Assembly: GCA_019059635.1 (NCBI GenBank)
Contig: JAGVRJ010000003.1
Span: forward strand, 2,108,001 to 2,172,000
DNA: 64,000 nt
Direction: 5' to 3'
DNA from: Proales similis
Taxonomy: Eukaryota > Rotifera > Eurotatoria > Ploima > Proalidae
Shown: positions 22,627 to 33,030 of the stretch, piece after piece
Layout: the number at the start of each line of letters is the position of its first letter
Numbering within the stretch: the stretch's first letter is position 1
Notes under the pieces: model-generated
Database searches by the model: none
What the model was told of the DNA's origin: nothing
What the model saw: the letters and a program-made list of their open reading frames with translations, nothing else
Position numbers and translations under genes: made by a program

Positions 22627-23187
22627 CTAGGTGAAAGGAGACATGATCCAGATGAGACAAGGGTCGTTCATGATGCCCTCTACAAATTCTCCACGGCTTA
22701 TCTTGGTGTCATGATTCTCGTCAAGCGCATCCATGATGTTTCGAATGAGCCGATCAAAGTCAATGCTGTTCTCATCGATTTTCGTGTATTTGAACATGGC
22801 CCGCACCACTAGTCTGAGCTCTTTCTCTTCTATCACTCGATTATTGTCAAGGTCGTAGAGATCGAATAGAAAGCGCAGCTTTTCTCGCGGGTTCGCTTCA
22901 CAAATGGTCACGTAGGCCATCAAAAGCTCGTTGAACTCAATATAGCCACTTTTGTCCACATCGAACGCACGGAAGCAAAGCTTCGCCAGCTCTTCGCTGT
23001 CTTCCTCATTGCTTCTCAACAGTCTGAAGTATTGGACAAACTGTTCTCGGCTAAGTTGACCAGTTGGGCAATCCTTGATGAAACGATTGTGCCAGTCGAG
23101 TATTTCTTGACGAGACCTGTGACAAAATGAGCACAGGGCGTTTATTGTACTTTCTGATATTTCAATTTTGCTGCTGCTGGCTCCCAT
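22627..23187 (-). CDS. Neuronal calcium sensor family EF-hand protein
   Basis: 186-residue intronless CDS starting MGASSSK, a good N-myristoylation signal. It has four EF-hands as in NCS-1, recoverin and hippocalcin. EF1 is degenerate with the family hallmark KDCPTGQL. EF2 DVDKSGYIEFNE is canonical. EF3 DLDNNRVIEEKE and EF4 DENHDTKISRGE keep the acidic ligands, but the position-6 Gly is replaced by Arg and Thr, which could alter calcium affinity. It is expected at membranes of neurons as a calcium-dependent regulator. The exact subfamily is not determined. It is tail-to-tail with the channel gene (300-nt gap). Confidence 0.88.
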   Translation of the reverse strand: MGASSSKIEISESTINALCSFCHRSRQEILDWHNRFIKDCPTGQLSREQFVQYFRLLRSNEEDSEELAKLCFRAFDVDKSGYIEFNELLMAYVTICEANPREKLRFLFDLYDLDNNRVIEEKELRLVVRAMFKYTKIDENSIDFDRLIRNIMDALDENHDTKISRGEFVEGIMNDPCLIWIMSPFT

Positions 23188-23868
23188 AATTGCTAAACGT
23201 ACCTTTTCAATTGAACTTCCAAGAGCCGATCTGAAATAAATGCGTACGTGTGCTGGGTTTCACTCTGTTTTGCGCCTTTATTTGCTCGTCTCTTGCGAAT
23301 GAGTCAATTCCCAGAGCCTGGTTTCTATTATTGCAAATTTTCGTGCCTCAACAGCTTTTTCTATTTTATTTAATGTACGCGCGCACTGTTTCGGCATCAA
23401 TCATCCCACTTTCATCTATTTTATAGAAATCTCTCTCTCTCTCTTTCTGCATCTTCTCATTTCATCAATCGTAAATGTCTCTTTTGCCCACCGATTTATT
23501 TTCACGCACAAGCGCACGCATTCAGACAAAAAACACTGAATCGACCGGAATGGATCGGTTTTCCTGTTTAAAATGTGATTCATAATTGCGAATTTGTGTC
23601 ATTGCTCTCGGCTAATGGCTTATTCGTTAGCATGCGATTTGCTTAGACAGTCCTGACGTCGTTCAAACACCAAACATTAGGAACTTAATGAAGCATGGAG
23701 CCAAACATTCCAATCAGGCGTTTTGATCAAAGCTGTATTCTCTTCTTAATATTTATTGGTTTTTACATGCATCAACGAACATAGAGACTGAAATTTCGAT
23801 CGGTAGTAAGCAAAAGTTGTTGCCTGATTTCGGAAGTGAGCTCATTTTTAAAGGTGATCGGCGATTGA
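23188..23868. other. Intergenic region between NCS gene and neuralized
   Basis: About 680 nt without a recognised gene, with a short CT run near 23431-23442. It should contain the NCS promoter and the 3' UTR of neuralized. Confidence 0.4.
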
Positions 23869-26022
23869 TTAGGTTTTAAAAAAACGGATAATGTCGATGA
23901 TTTCATTGCGGCAAATGGGGCATTCTGGTCGCTTGGCAGCGACCCCATGTCCTGGCGCCTGATTCTGACCGGCGTCTCTGTCATTTAACCTTTCGTTTTT
24001 CTTCATTCCGTCCTTCAGTAACTGGGCACTTTTTTTTTCAATTCTAAGAAGCCTTAGTTGGATGAGAAGAGAAAACAGTTTGACCTACCAGTTCCAACAC
24101 AAACACATATGTCCACAAGAGTAAAGAACGCATTCGATTGGTGCGTCCCAGCATATTCTACACTCTTCCTGCTTGTAGCTGTCCTCACTTTGGCTGTTGA
24201 GACTCTCTTTCCTGATTTCGGCCTGGCTCATTGCTTCTTCAATCGAGTCTGACTTGTTGATCTTGTCTCTCAAGAATTCGATCAGGGCGGAGCTCGGTCG
24301 TTTCTTTCGTCGCGGCTGGGTCGGGGTAAGGCATGAGTTAGATGCGCTAGTCTCACACGCAGGTATGAGCCTGATGGCGCTCGTCTTGCCACACAAATTA
24401 AAAAAGAACCAAAGCGTCTGGGAGATGTCCACGCTAAACAGACAGGAGCTGATCAAACTGCTGTTTAGGTAAAAGGCCAGATTGCCACTATTGGGTTCTA
24501 TTCGAAAGCAGAGCTCGTCAGCTACAGAGACATCTTGGTTTCTGAACAGATTTTTCCTCACTATCCAATACTCGGGTCGGTCGATCAGCTCGTCGGCGTC
24601 ATCGGGTAAATCTTGTGCCGCACTTAGATTACACGGTGGACATGTAGTGCATCCGATGCATAACGAGAGCGTCGATTCGCTTTTGCTTTGTTCGGTGCCG
24701 ACAACTTGAATGCAAAAGTACTGTCCAATCGGCACTGGCTGCTCCAAGAACACGTAAGCGTTTCGAGTTGGCGACGAGTGACGAGCGCTCGAGTGTCGAT
24801 AGGCAATCGTTCTATCTTGATTGATTCTAACGTTTCGGCCGCAAACTTGCGCCACAAAGCGATTCTTCATAGCCGAGCCTGCGTCATGTATGAGAATAGG
24901 AATTGACGAGTAGAGATCCAGGCGGGTTTGTTCTTCGTGAGATTGATCGATAATCGACCCATGAAGAGTCTCGTTTAGATGGTTATCAACACACAAACGC
25001 CTGTAGGAAATGAACATTTGATCGAGCGAGTCTTCAGATGGTCGCACTCTTGAGCTTCTCGACGACGAGTGATTCGAGCTGCTGGACAAAGAATGAATCG
25101 AAGAATCTGAGCAAATTGACGAGCCAAGTGATGAGAGATTCACATTCTGAAGGCGACTTCTCACCTCGGTCAAACTCGAGTCCGGGGATAAAAGGCCGAG
25201 TTGAGTGAGAGACTCGTCGTTCTCGCTCAGCTCCTCTCTTGGCTTTAAAAGCTCAATGCTGACAGTGTTTCCGTATATGTCGAACAACGCCCAGATGTGC
25301 TCGAATTGATGATAACGATCCGCTTTGAGCGTAATGCCAGACAGAAATATGCCTTTATACTGGCCGTTTATGCCGTAGTGAACCTCGCCTCTTGGGTTTA
25401 CGTAAAAGTAAATTACATCGTTTTCTTTTAAAAGACCATCGGGTATGGCGCCGGCCCAGTAGCCGGGCATATTCGTTAGATCCGGATATGCGTATTTGGG
25501 CAAATCGTATGCACATTGCAAAGTTGTTTGGGTCGGCTCTCGACGCAGCAGCTCCGGGTCGACACTTGTGAATCCGAACCGCATGCCGCCATTCCAGCTT
25601 GAGCTGATGCGCAGCAGGCGGATGAATATTTTCTCGTAGATTTTCACCGGTTTGTTTGTGAATACAATTGCATCGCAGTAACTGCCCGCGTTTCGCTCCG
25701 CCTGGCGACGATTAAGTGAGAAGCTCACATTTTTGCCGCTGACTTCATGAAAGCGAAACGAATAGTCTTTGTCTTTGCTGACAAGTGGTCTTCCGTACTC
25801 AGTCGATGTCGGCTGTTCGCTAGAACATTCCGCTTTGCCATAATCTCTGCTGCTCCGCACTTCTTGGGCCGCATTATTCACTTTGAAGGGCAGAATCAAA
25901 TGAAGCGGGGCCAAAGAGGCTGAAAACCAAGAATGGCATGCTATGATGCAAATGAAACTTACGGTGAGAAGAGTTGTTTTTTTGCTGCGATGGCGAAGCG
26001 CCCATGATTTTTGAATGCTCAA
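23869..26022 (-). CDS. neur: Neuralized-type E3 ubiquitin ligase
   Basis: E3 ligase that ubiquitinates Notch ligands to drive their endocytosis. Exons are 26022-24089 and 24028-23869 with a 60-nt intron, about 697 residues. NHR1 (FHEVSGKNVSFSLNRRQAER through YAYPDLTNMPGYWAGAIP) and NHR2 (VCGRNVRINQDRTIAYRH, later IDRPEYWIVRKN) are separated by a Ser-rich linker. The C-terminal C3HC4 RING is split by the intron: CRICWDAPIECVLYSCGH, then CLCWN with TG from exon 1 joined to T of exon 2 to form the next zinc Cys, then CPICRNEIIDIIRFFKT. The acceptor follows nine A's and is the only one that restores both Cys and frame. The first ~40 residues are uncertain and contain a donor-like GTAAGT. Confidence 0.92.
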
Positions 26023-26458
26023 TAACTAATGGCGCAGGCGAGCGCACTCGTGTCAGGAAACTACGACTATTGACGGCTGCTAAATGTCTTCAACAACTCG
26101 AAATTGAGAGAAGAACGGCCAGACGAGATGCGGAAAATATTGAGTGGAGAAGAGTGATCATTTAGCGCCGTTCGCTCTCAAAAAAATCGTGTGGAGCGTG
26201 AGAGCAGCTTCAAAATTGGGCGCGAGCGGCATAGTGCGAGCCAAAATAAATTTAACAGCCATTGAATGAGACACAGTGCTGGCGTGAGTGTGCGAGCAGA
26301 GTCGGTCAACGGTTGTTTGTTAAGCGCGCGCGAGTAAATTCGGAGCCGAGTGAACAGAATTTACACTCACAATATAGAAAGCAACTGTTGGCCAAGCGAC
26401 GCAGCACCGGATAGAGAGCATCAAGACAAAATAGAAAGCTCAAGTCAAACTCTAGCAG
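26023..26458. promoter_or_regulatory. Divergent spacer between neuralized and the 77-aa microprotein gene
   Basis: A 436-nt region between opposed start codons, inferred to contain both promoters. It is rich in GAGAGCG/GAGCGAG-type motifs. No TATA box was seen. Confidence 0.35.
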
Positions 26459-26692
26459 ATGATGCCATTCAGTCAGTTATTCAAGGGTGTATTCACACAA
26501 GATCCTGCCGATAATCAGCTGGCCGAACTACTCAAGCAGAGCAATCTGAGTCACATTACCCGCAAGCTCGTTGAGCATCAACTAATGCTCGACGAAATGC
26601 AGCAAAAGCTTAGTCGCGATCGGCTCGACATTTACTTTCTGTTTTTCATTGTTTCTCTTATTCTCTTATTTCTATTTTTCATTATCAATTGA
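26459..26692 (+). CDS. 77-aa tail-anchored membrane microprotein
   Basis: Intronless ORF starting MMPFSQLFKGVFTQ and ending in a hydrophobic helix at the extreme C-terminus (IYFLFFIVSLILLFLFFIIN, stop). The central part is an amphipathic, probably helical stretch (LAELLKQSNLSHITRKLVEH and QLMLDEMQQKLSRDR). A short cytosolic helix plus a C-terminal anchor recalls phospholamban/sarcolamban-type regulators or small tail-anchored ER or mitochondrial proteins, but no family identity can be claimed. The 5' flank resembles a transcribed leader. Coding status rests on the ordered helix-anchor design. Confidence 0.5.
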   Translation: MMPFSQLFKGVFTQDPADNQLAELLKQSNLSHITRKLVEHQLMLDEMQQKLSRDRLDIYFLFFIVSLILLFLFFIIN

Positions 26693-27213
26693 ATCATAGA
26701 CAATTCTGGTAACCCGATTCAACGGAGCCGCCCGCAATCGCAATACTCAATCGCAATCATTCTCAATTTCTCAATATTTGATATATTCTCATTTTGCCTT
26801 TTACTCGATTCTCTTCTCTCAAGTTTTAATTCTCAAATGTTTGGCAGCAGATAGGAAGAGTTTGGCGAGTTGACAATTATTTCATTTTCTGCTTCTTTTT
26901 TTGGTCTTAAAATTTTTGATAAAAATCAAAAGCAAACAAATAACCAACTCTGACCAAAAGCATATGAAAGCTTCTATACGTTTCGCTCTTCTCACTCTCA
27001 TTATTTGGGTGTCGACTGATTCTTTATTAGAATCAAATAAGCGCTTTATCTTTTCAACATCGTTGTATTGAATAAACACTGCGTCTGCTTGGTGACATTG
27101 AATTGTTAAATTTCACAGTCCTTCGCCCAGGAGAATTCGATCGGCTCGTTTTCGATGTCTATTACGAAAACAAGAAAAATTCAAGTTTTTCCTACAAAGG
27201 TGAGCAAGGCGCG
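26693..27213. other. Gap between microprotein gene and PIBF1 3' end
   Basis: AT- and TTCTC-rich sequence, probably 3' UTRs of the two converging genes. A short open stretch at 27119-27209 overlaps splice-like signals, but no convincing exon could be defined. Confidence 0.3.
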
Positions 27214-30087
27214 TTAAATTACAAAGAGCAAAGGCTTTGGCTGATGATTGCTTGTTTCGTCGCTTAAGAACAGATCGTCATTTGGTGGCTGTTTTGAGAT
27301 CAAGACCTGACATCTGGCTGGACTGAGCGATCTACTTCCGCTTTTACGCAGCTCATCTTTTATTGACTGAAGCTCCTGTCCAATCAGACATTCCCGTTAG
27401 CTTGTATATTCATACATTCAAGTTTTAGAATACTTGCCTCGTTGCATCTGATCAACTTCTCGATATCGCTCATCATTTCATTTTGCTTTTTGAGCAAATT
27501 GTCGCGCTCGGCAGTCAGGTCACTTAAATTTTTGTGGCAAGTTAGATCGAGATCAGCAGCAGCAGGCTGAGCAAGCCAAAAAGAGAGCATTCGAATGAGG
27601 ACAAATGTCAAACCTTAATTTTTGCTGAATTATACTTATGGTCGCATTTTGGCGTCTAAGTTGACTTTCCTTTGACTGAATTGATCTGACAAGAAATTCA
27701 TGAGGTTGCTTGGTGTTCTCAATCACATTCTGTGCAATCTCGATCTAAACTCAATGTTCTAGCTCAATAGGACACATTCTTAGGGTGCACGTGAAGCCTA
27801 CGTCGTTCTTTAGCTCGTCGATTCGGCTCCTTTCTTTGGTCAACTCTACTCTCAGCGTGGTGTTCACTTGCTCAAGGTGAAGAATTCGCTTGGTGAGGTG
27901 AACGTTCTGTTGAATGCGTCGTTTGGCGTTCATCATCATATTGGCGCCGTAGCCATAAGATGACAAGAGCTTCTCTGCTTCTGCTTCATTTAGAGCGCCG
28001 TCTTGGCTCGACTCGGCCACTTGGCGAATGACCGAGTCCATTTCGGCTTCGACTTTTTCATAGCTGTCAAGTCGCTCGGCTTTCTCTCTCAGAGTATTCT
28101 CCAGCTCAAGCAGGCGCTTTTCGTTCTGCATTCGCATATTATGAAACTCGTTCTGAACAAGCTCGAGCTTTTCCCTCAGCTTTTCGTTCTCGGTTATCTG
28201 GTGGCGGTAATTACTCAGGCCCTCGTCGCGGATCAGTTCATTTCGCTCGAGCTCGAACGTTTTCAGTTTGAGCTCCGCTCTGAGCTCGGCCAGTTTGTTC
28301 TCGCATGCAAGCTGGACCAGTCGCAGCCTTTTTGGTCAAAATTAATAAGCAAAGTCTAAATGAACATCAGATTGTCAGTTTGCTTGACTCTTACTCGTTA
28401 GTTGCTTCCTGGTACTTGAGGCCCATTTCCTTTTCGCCCAACTCGTGCTTTTCCTTTTCTTTCAAGGCCATTTCCTTTGCTTCTTTGAGCTGCTTTATCT
28501 CTCGCTCATAGAACTCTTTTGTGTGGGCGCGCAGCTTTTCAATCTCTTGTCCAGTGCGAACGCGCATTTCGTCTAATTCATCGCTCAGCCTCTTCTCGTA
28601 CTCATTGCGAACTGTTTCTTTCAGTCCGAGCTGTTTCTCATACAATTCTTCTTTGGACCGCTTCGCTTCCTCGTACAATTGACTTGTTTGCTCGAGCTTG
28701 TCTTCTAGGCCTCTACTGCGGGCCTCAATTTCAACATACTGCTTCTGTAAGTAGTCCTTGTCATGTTTGAGCAGTGCCAGCTCTTGTTTGACCGTATTCA
28801 ACTGAAAGTCATTTTCTTACATTTTTCAGATTTAACGCTCACTCTTCACTTGGCACTTACGTCTCGATTCAGTTGATCTCGTTCGTTGTTAAGGACTTGA
28901 TGAGCCGCCATCAAACTCGCATGGCGGCTTTCTGAGTCGCCCAATTTCCTCTCAAACTCGTCTCGCTCGCTTTTTTTGTTGTTTAATTTTCTAAAATTGG
29001 GCTTGAAATGAAATTGCACGTTTACACTTACTATTTTATTCGGTCGTAGTTGTCTCGTTTGAAATTGGCCTGCTGAAGCAACGCCTTGGTCTCAGCTAGC
29101 TCATAGTGAAGCTTTTGGTTTTCACTTCCACTCGACTGGAAATTTCTCTTCTCCTCATCATATGTCTGCAATTTTACGGTTTTTTGTTGCGATTTTTGGG
29201 CATTTTAATTTTCTAAAAGTAAATTGCTCTGACCTGTCGCAGACGGTTCAATTCCTCGCGATCAAATTTGAGCTGCTCCTCGAGGTGCAGAACTCGACGC
29301 GTTGACTCGTCTAGTTTACTTTTGAGCGGCCGAAGAGTTTGATGCAGCTTGAGCTGTTCGATGAATGATATTCGTTTTAAAGCTTCGCCAAAATAGACCG
29401 AATGCGTTCACCCACCTTGGCAAACTCAACCACATTCATCAGATCCTCGTCACGATTGCACATGTATTCGTATTCTTCCTCGCTCACGTTCACAACGTCA
29501 ACCCGACGCAACTGCTTCTTAAGCTCTCGATCGTTTACTCGCAACTGCTCATTTGCTTCTTCCAACTCGCGTTGTCTCAACAAGATGCGATTTAAATCCA
29601 GTCGAACTTGCTCCTGTTTTCTCTCGTCCTCTTCCTGATGGGACTAAAACAGAATTTGCGTTCAAATTCAAAACTGCTGGCTATTCGATCTTCAAAGTTT
29701 ACCTTTATCAGTGCAGACAAGCGGTCGGAAAGCAGCTGATTTTGGCGATTTGCTTCATTTAACTTTTGTTGAGTATTTTCATTTTTGGCCGAATTTTCCA
29801 CCATCACGTTTCTCAGTTCGTGTTCGCGTTGACTCAGCTTCAGCTTGGCCACGTACAACTCCTGCTGAAGCCGGCGCAGCTCGGCCTCCTGAGCTTTTGC
29901 TCTTTTGCTTTTTTCTTCGCCCACTGAAAATTCTCCCTTAGAAAGCACCGAAATAAAACTTTGCTACCGAATCAAAGTCAATTTGAGTGGCTACGTCAAA
30001 GTCCAAGTCAAGCGATTCGAGCTGCGATGAGGAAAAGCTCATCTCTTCTGCGGGACTCAAATCGAGTAAATCACGGCTCTTGGGCAT
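27214..30087 (-). CDS. PIBF1: PIBF1/CEP90 centrosomal coiled-coil protein
   Basis: Long coiled-coil centriolar satellite and distal appendage protein needed for ciliogenesis. About ten exons read from MPKSRDLLDLSPAEEM at 30087 to the stop at 27214. Matches to remembered human PIBF1 run throughout. AELRRLQQELYVAKLKLSQR is N-terminal. The middle has LLKHDKDYLQKQYVEIEARS and MRVRTGQEIEKLRAHTKEFY. The family-diagnostic segment LLSSYGYGANMMMNAKRRIQ with QNVHLTKRILHLE matches the human SYGYGANVPTTAKRR. A short non-coil tail ends KPLLFVI. It lies downstream of GTF2H2 on the same strand (about 320 nt). Several internal exon borders were not fixed base by base. Confidence 0.9.
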
Positions 30088-30407
30088 TTTTAAATAACAA
30101 ATGAACTGCTTGACATGCACATTAAACAAAACTGAGCATGAATGGACATGGACCGTGTTGAAGCTGGTCAACACGTTGCCTAGCAACCGCTTAGATATTC
30201 ATGTCCGAACCAATACGGCACATTCTGATTGATTAACCTCTGTCGCGATGCTTTAGCTGACTGGGCTCGATCGAAACAATCTTAACCTTGACTGGGATTG
30301 ACGGTTTTATTTCAAAGATAATTTTATTTGAGCGAATTCTACATCAAGTTTTACGCGATCGGTGAAAAGGAGAAAAAAAACATTTTCTATTGAATTCAAT
30401 TAACCGA

Positions 30408-32035
30408 TCAACCGATGGCGGGTGCCTGGCATCCAGGACAAGAATGCAATGACTCGTGAATAAATACATCACATTCAATGCAGAATAAATTTTTACAACT
30501 GCCGCATTCGAATAGAGTTCTTTCTTCGTTGACCGCCACTCGACAAGCAAAGCAATTTCTAATTTAAAGCATTTCCGTTTTTTTTAATTGCTGCCAGAAC
30601 AGTGCCCAAGGACGTTGGTTTACTTGACGCGAGGATCAGAACTCGATTCGCCGTTTTTGCATTCCTTAAACATCGCCAAAGGAAAGAGATGGTGATAGCT
30701 CCTGGCCAAATGCGGCGCCATCACTAGCATCAGGCCTACGTTCAAACCAACGTTTCTCAAGGGTTTAAACAGATTCGGTTTGCTGAGCAAATTACCACAA
30801 ACTTTGCACTCAATCGGCAGTTCGCAGTATTTAGCGTCACAAACCGGGCAAAAGAAGCCGCCGGTCGAAAAGCGCGGCTCGTCTGTTTCTAAATGACTGA
30901 AAGGCTTGATTATAAGAAAATGCTCTCTTGACTCTTAACTGGCTGATTTGGCATTACCACATGCAAGCGGATACTTCGTCCGGCTGGCCGATCTTGTGCT
31001 GAGGGAATCCCATTCGCATTAGAATTTGAGAACCCGCGTCCTACAAGACCACTTCATGTAGATCAGTTGAATTGACTGGTTGAAGTACAAATGAGCCTAC
31101 TTTGTTGGGAAGGGGGAAAGCCACTTTCTGCAGCAGGGTATTCAAGTGCATTTCATCTAAAATCACAGTGTACGAGCCGTCGAGCTCATTGGCCAGCTGC
31201 TTACAAATGTGCACTTCAGCCGAGAGGCCGATTATCGAACATCTCAACTTTGACTTTTTGCAGCTATCTATGGTGGTGAATATGTCGCCGGGATCACACG
31301 AAGTCAAGCTGCTCATGAGCAAGAGGACCTCGCGACTCGAATGACTTTGGATGTGTCTGGCCGAGCATTGGAAAATAAAGACATTTAATCGACATGTGAA
31401 GCTAGGCGAACCTTAGAACCGCACTCGCCAATTCAAGAGAGTTTTGAATTGAAGGCTCGCCCTGGCACATTCGATCTTTGAGTGTGTTTAGCTTGTCGAT
31501 GAACTTTTTCGGATTGCCGACCAGATCGCACACTTTCTCCGCAATTTTGTTTCGAGTGATTATCAAGCCCAGCTGGCTGATCGGATTCTGGTCGAAGAAG
31601 CTGTGCACGAAGCGCTCGAGCATTTTCAAGACGCACGAGAAGCGAGTGGGCTTGAGGTCGCGTTCAATCATTGACGAAGAAGCGTCTATAACCACAAACA
31701 TGTGCCGCATCTAATTTTGCTGAGCTCTGTGTGACACATGAATGCAGCCGTCCATGTGAGAAGGGAGTCTACCATTGAGAGGCGAATGTTGGACTGCTTT
31801 TCTAGGAGTTGCCGTTTGCGATTAAGATTCAGCTGCTCTTCAATGGCGGTGCGCAAGGTTCCACTCTCGTCCTCTTGAATCGCTTCCCTTTCGTATCGTA
31901 TATAGTTTAATTTCAGAACTGAATTGAGACCAGACTGGCTGGCTTCTCGGCCGTTTGACGTTACCATGTCTTCTCATAGGCCCCCTCCCAACTGTAGCCT
32001 TCATTGTCCTCGTTAAGCAATGTGTTCATATTCAT
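30408..32035 (-). CDS. GTF2H2: TFIIH core subunit p44
   Basis: Subunit of TFIIH that activates the XPD helicase in transcription and nucleotide excision repair. The first exon [20 protein letters not shown] joins through a codon-splitting intron to [19 protein letters not shown]. The vWA domain reads [20 protein letters not shown] and [18 protein letters not shown], with [20 protein letters not shown] further on. The C-terminal zinc modules end [19 protein letters not shown] and LHSCPGC, closely matching the human protein. The stop is at 30408. A 39-codon upstream ORF precedes the start. Confidence 0.94.
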
Positions 32036-33030
32036 TTTGGCGCGTGTTTGAGTGCCTGGGCGGCCAACCACTGAAATCTAAAAGCGAGCTGAGATTAAAT
32101 TAGAGAGAGAACGCGCCTTATTAAATTTGGCCAGTATCTCGGCGGCGGCGATGACGCGAGGCGTGGTGACACAACTGTGGTTGGGATTGGGCGCCATAAA
32201 TTGGACAAGAAGAAAGAGCGGCTAATTGAAGCCGGAGTGGCCTCTTCTTATTCTCGAATTGTCCGCTTTGACTTGCAATGCATCTGCTTTTAATTTGCTC
32301 AAACTAAACGCAAAGCTTTTGCTTATTTTCAAGTGAGAGAGCGAGAAATCGCGCTCGTTTACATAGCCGCAATTGCTCACTCTCCTGCTTTTCCTCTCTC
32401 TCTCTCTCTCGCTATTCGCTCGTCAACTAATCATGCGTCTGTCGAACAAAATTGCAAGGCGAATAGAATCATCAGTGAACAATGAATAGAACAAGTGATT
32501 CAAATCATCATCATCAAATTTTCAAACGCGGCCACACAAGCATATTTCTACCCATGCGTTTTCATTCTTATTTTAATTCATCATCATCGAGATCGCGTCG
32601 TGATCGAGATACGCTCATTCGATAAATAAAGAGTGTGAGCAAATTTGAGCGATTGAGAAAATGCGACACACAGAAGTTGAGAGAATGAGAGAAAAAGAGA
32701 GAGAGAGAGAGGGGAGCGCGCGCACTCTTCCTGTAGCTTGCGGCGTAGCGACTAGTCGTCCGGGTCATTCGCCTGCCCCATTGGCTCAGTCCGCCTCTTC
32801 AATTCACTTCAAGCACGCTTAAAATCGCCTATAAAATAAACCCCTCTCCTTGAAACGCGTGAATCATTTGGCGCTTGTGTTCATCACATTTTTAGGTGCG
32901 TTCAATAATAAACTAGAATAAAATTGGCATCACTCTCTCGCACATAGAATAGCAAACGGCAAGCGGCTAAAGCAGTGGCAAGTAAGAGCGAGATTGAGAA
33001 TAGCGGAGAGAATCAAGCTGCACCGAGCAA
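32036..33030. promoter_or_regulatory. Divergent region between GTF2H2 and brat-like gene
   Basis: About 1 kb between opposed starts. It contains a CT run (about 32394-32412), a GA run (about 32692-32712), a TATA box (see separate entry) and, on the minus strand, the 39-codon upstream ORF before GTF2H2 (32078-32197). Confidence 0.5.
32829..32838 (+). promoter_or_regulatory. TATA box of the brat-like TRIM-NHL gene
   Basis: CTATAAAATA lies about 200 nt upstream of the start codon, giving a predicted transcription start near 32860 and a leader of about 170 nt. It is a good match to the consensus in a suitable position. No other support was available. Confidence 0.5.

Noticed and set aside
24031-24088. 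Loss of a zinc-binding Cys in the neuralized RING
   Set aside because: Reading through the exon end gives Trp, but splicing at the A-rich acceptor (24029) restores Cys and the frame.
25930-25985. A 43-nt intron near the neuralized N-terminus (GTAAGT to TTTTCAG)
   Set aside because: Removing it shifts the frame into an early stop, so the unspliced reading was kept.
27119-27209. Short plus-strand exon-like block
   Set aside because: It has splice-like ends but abuts the PIBF1 stop on the other strand, and no in-phase partner exon was found.
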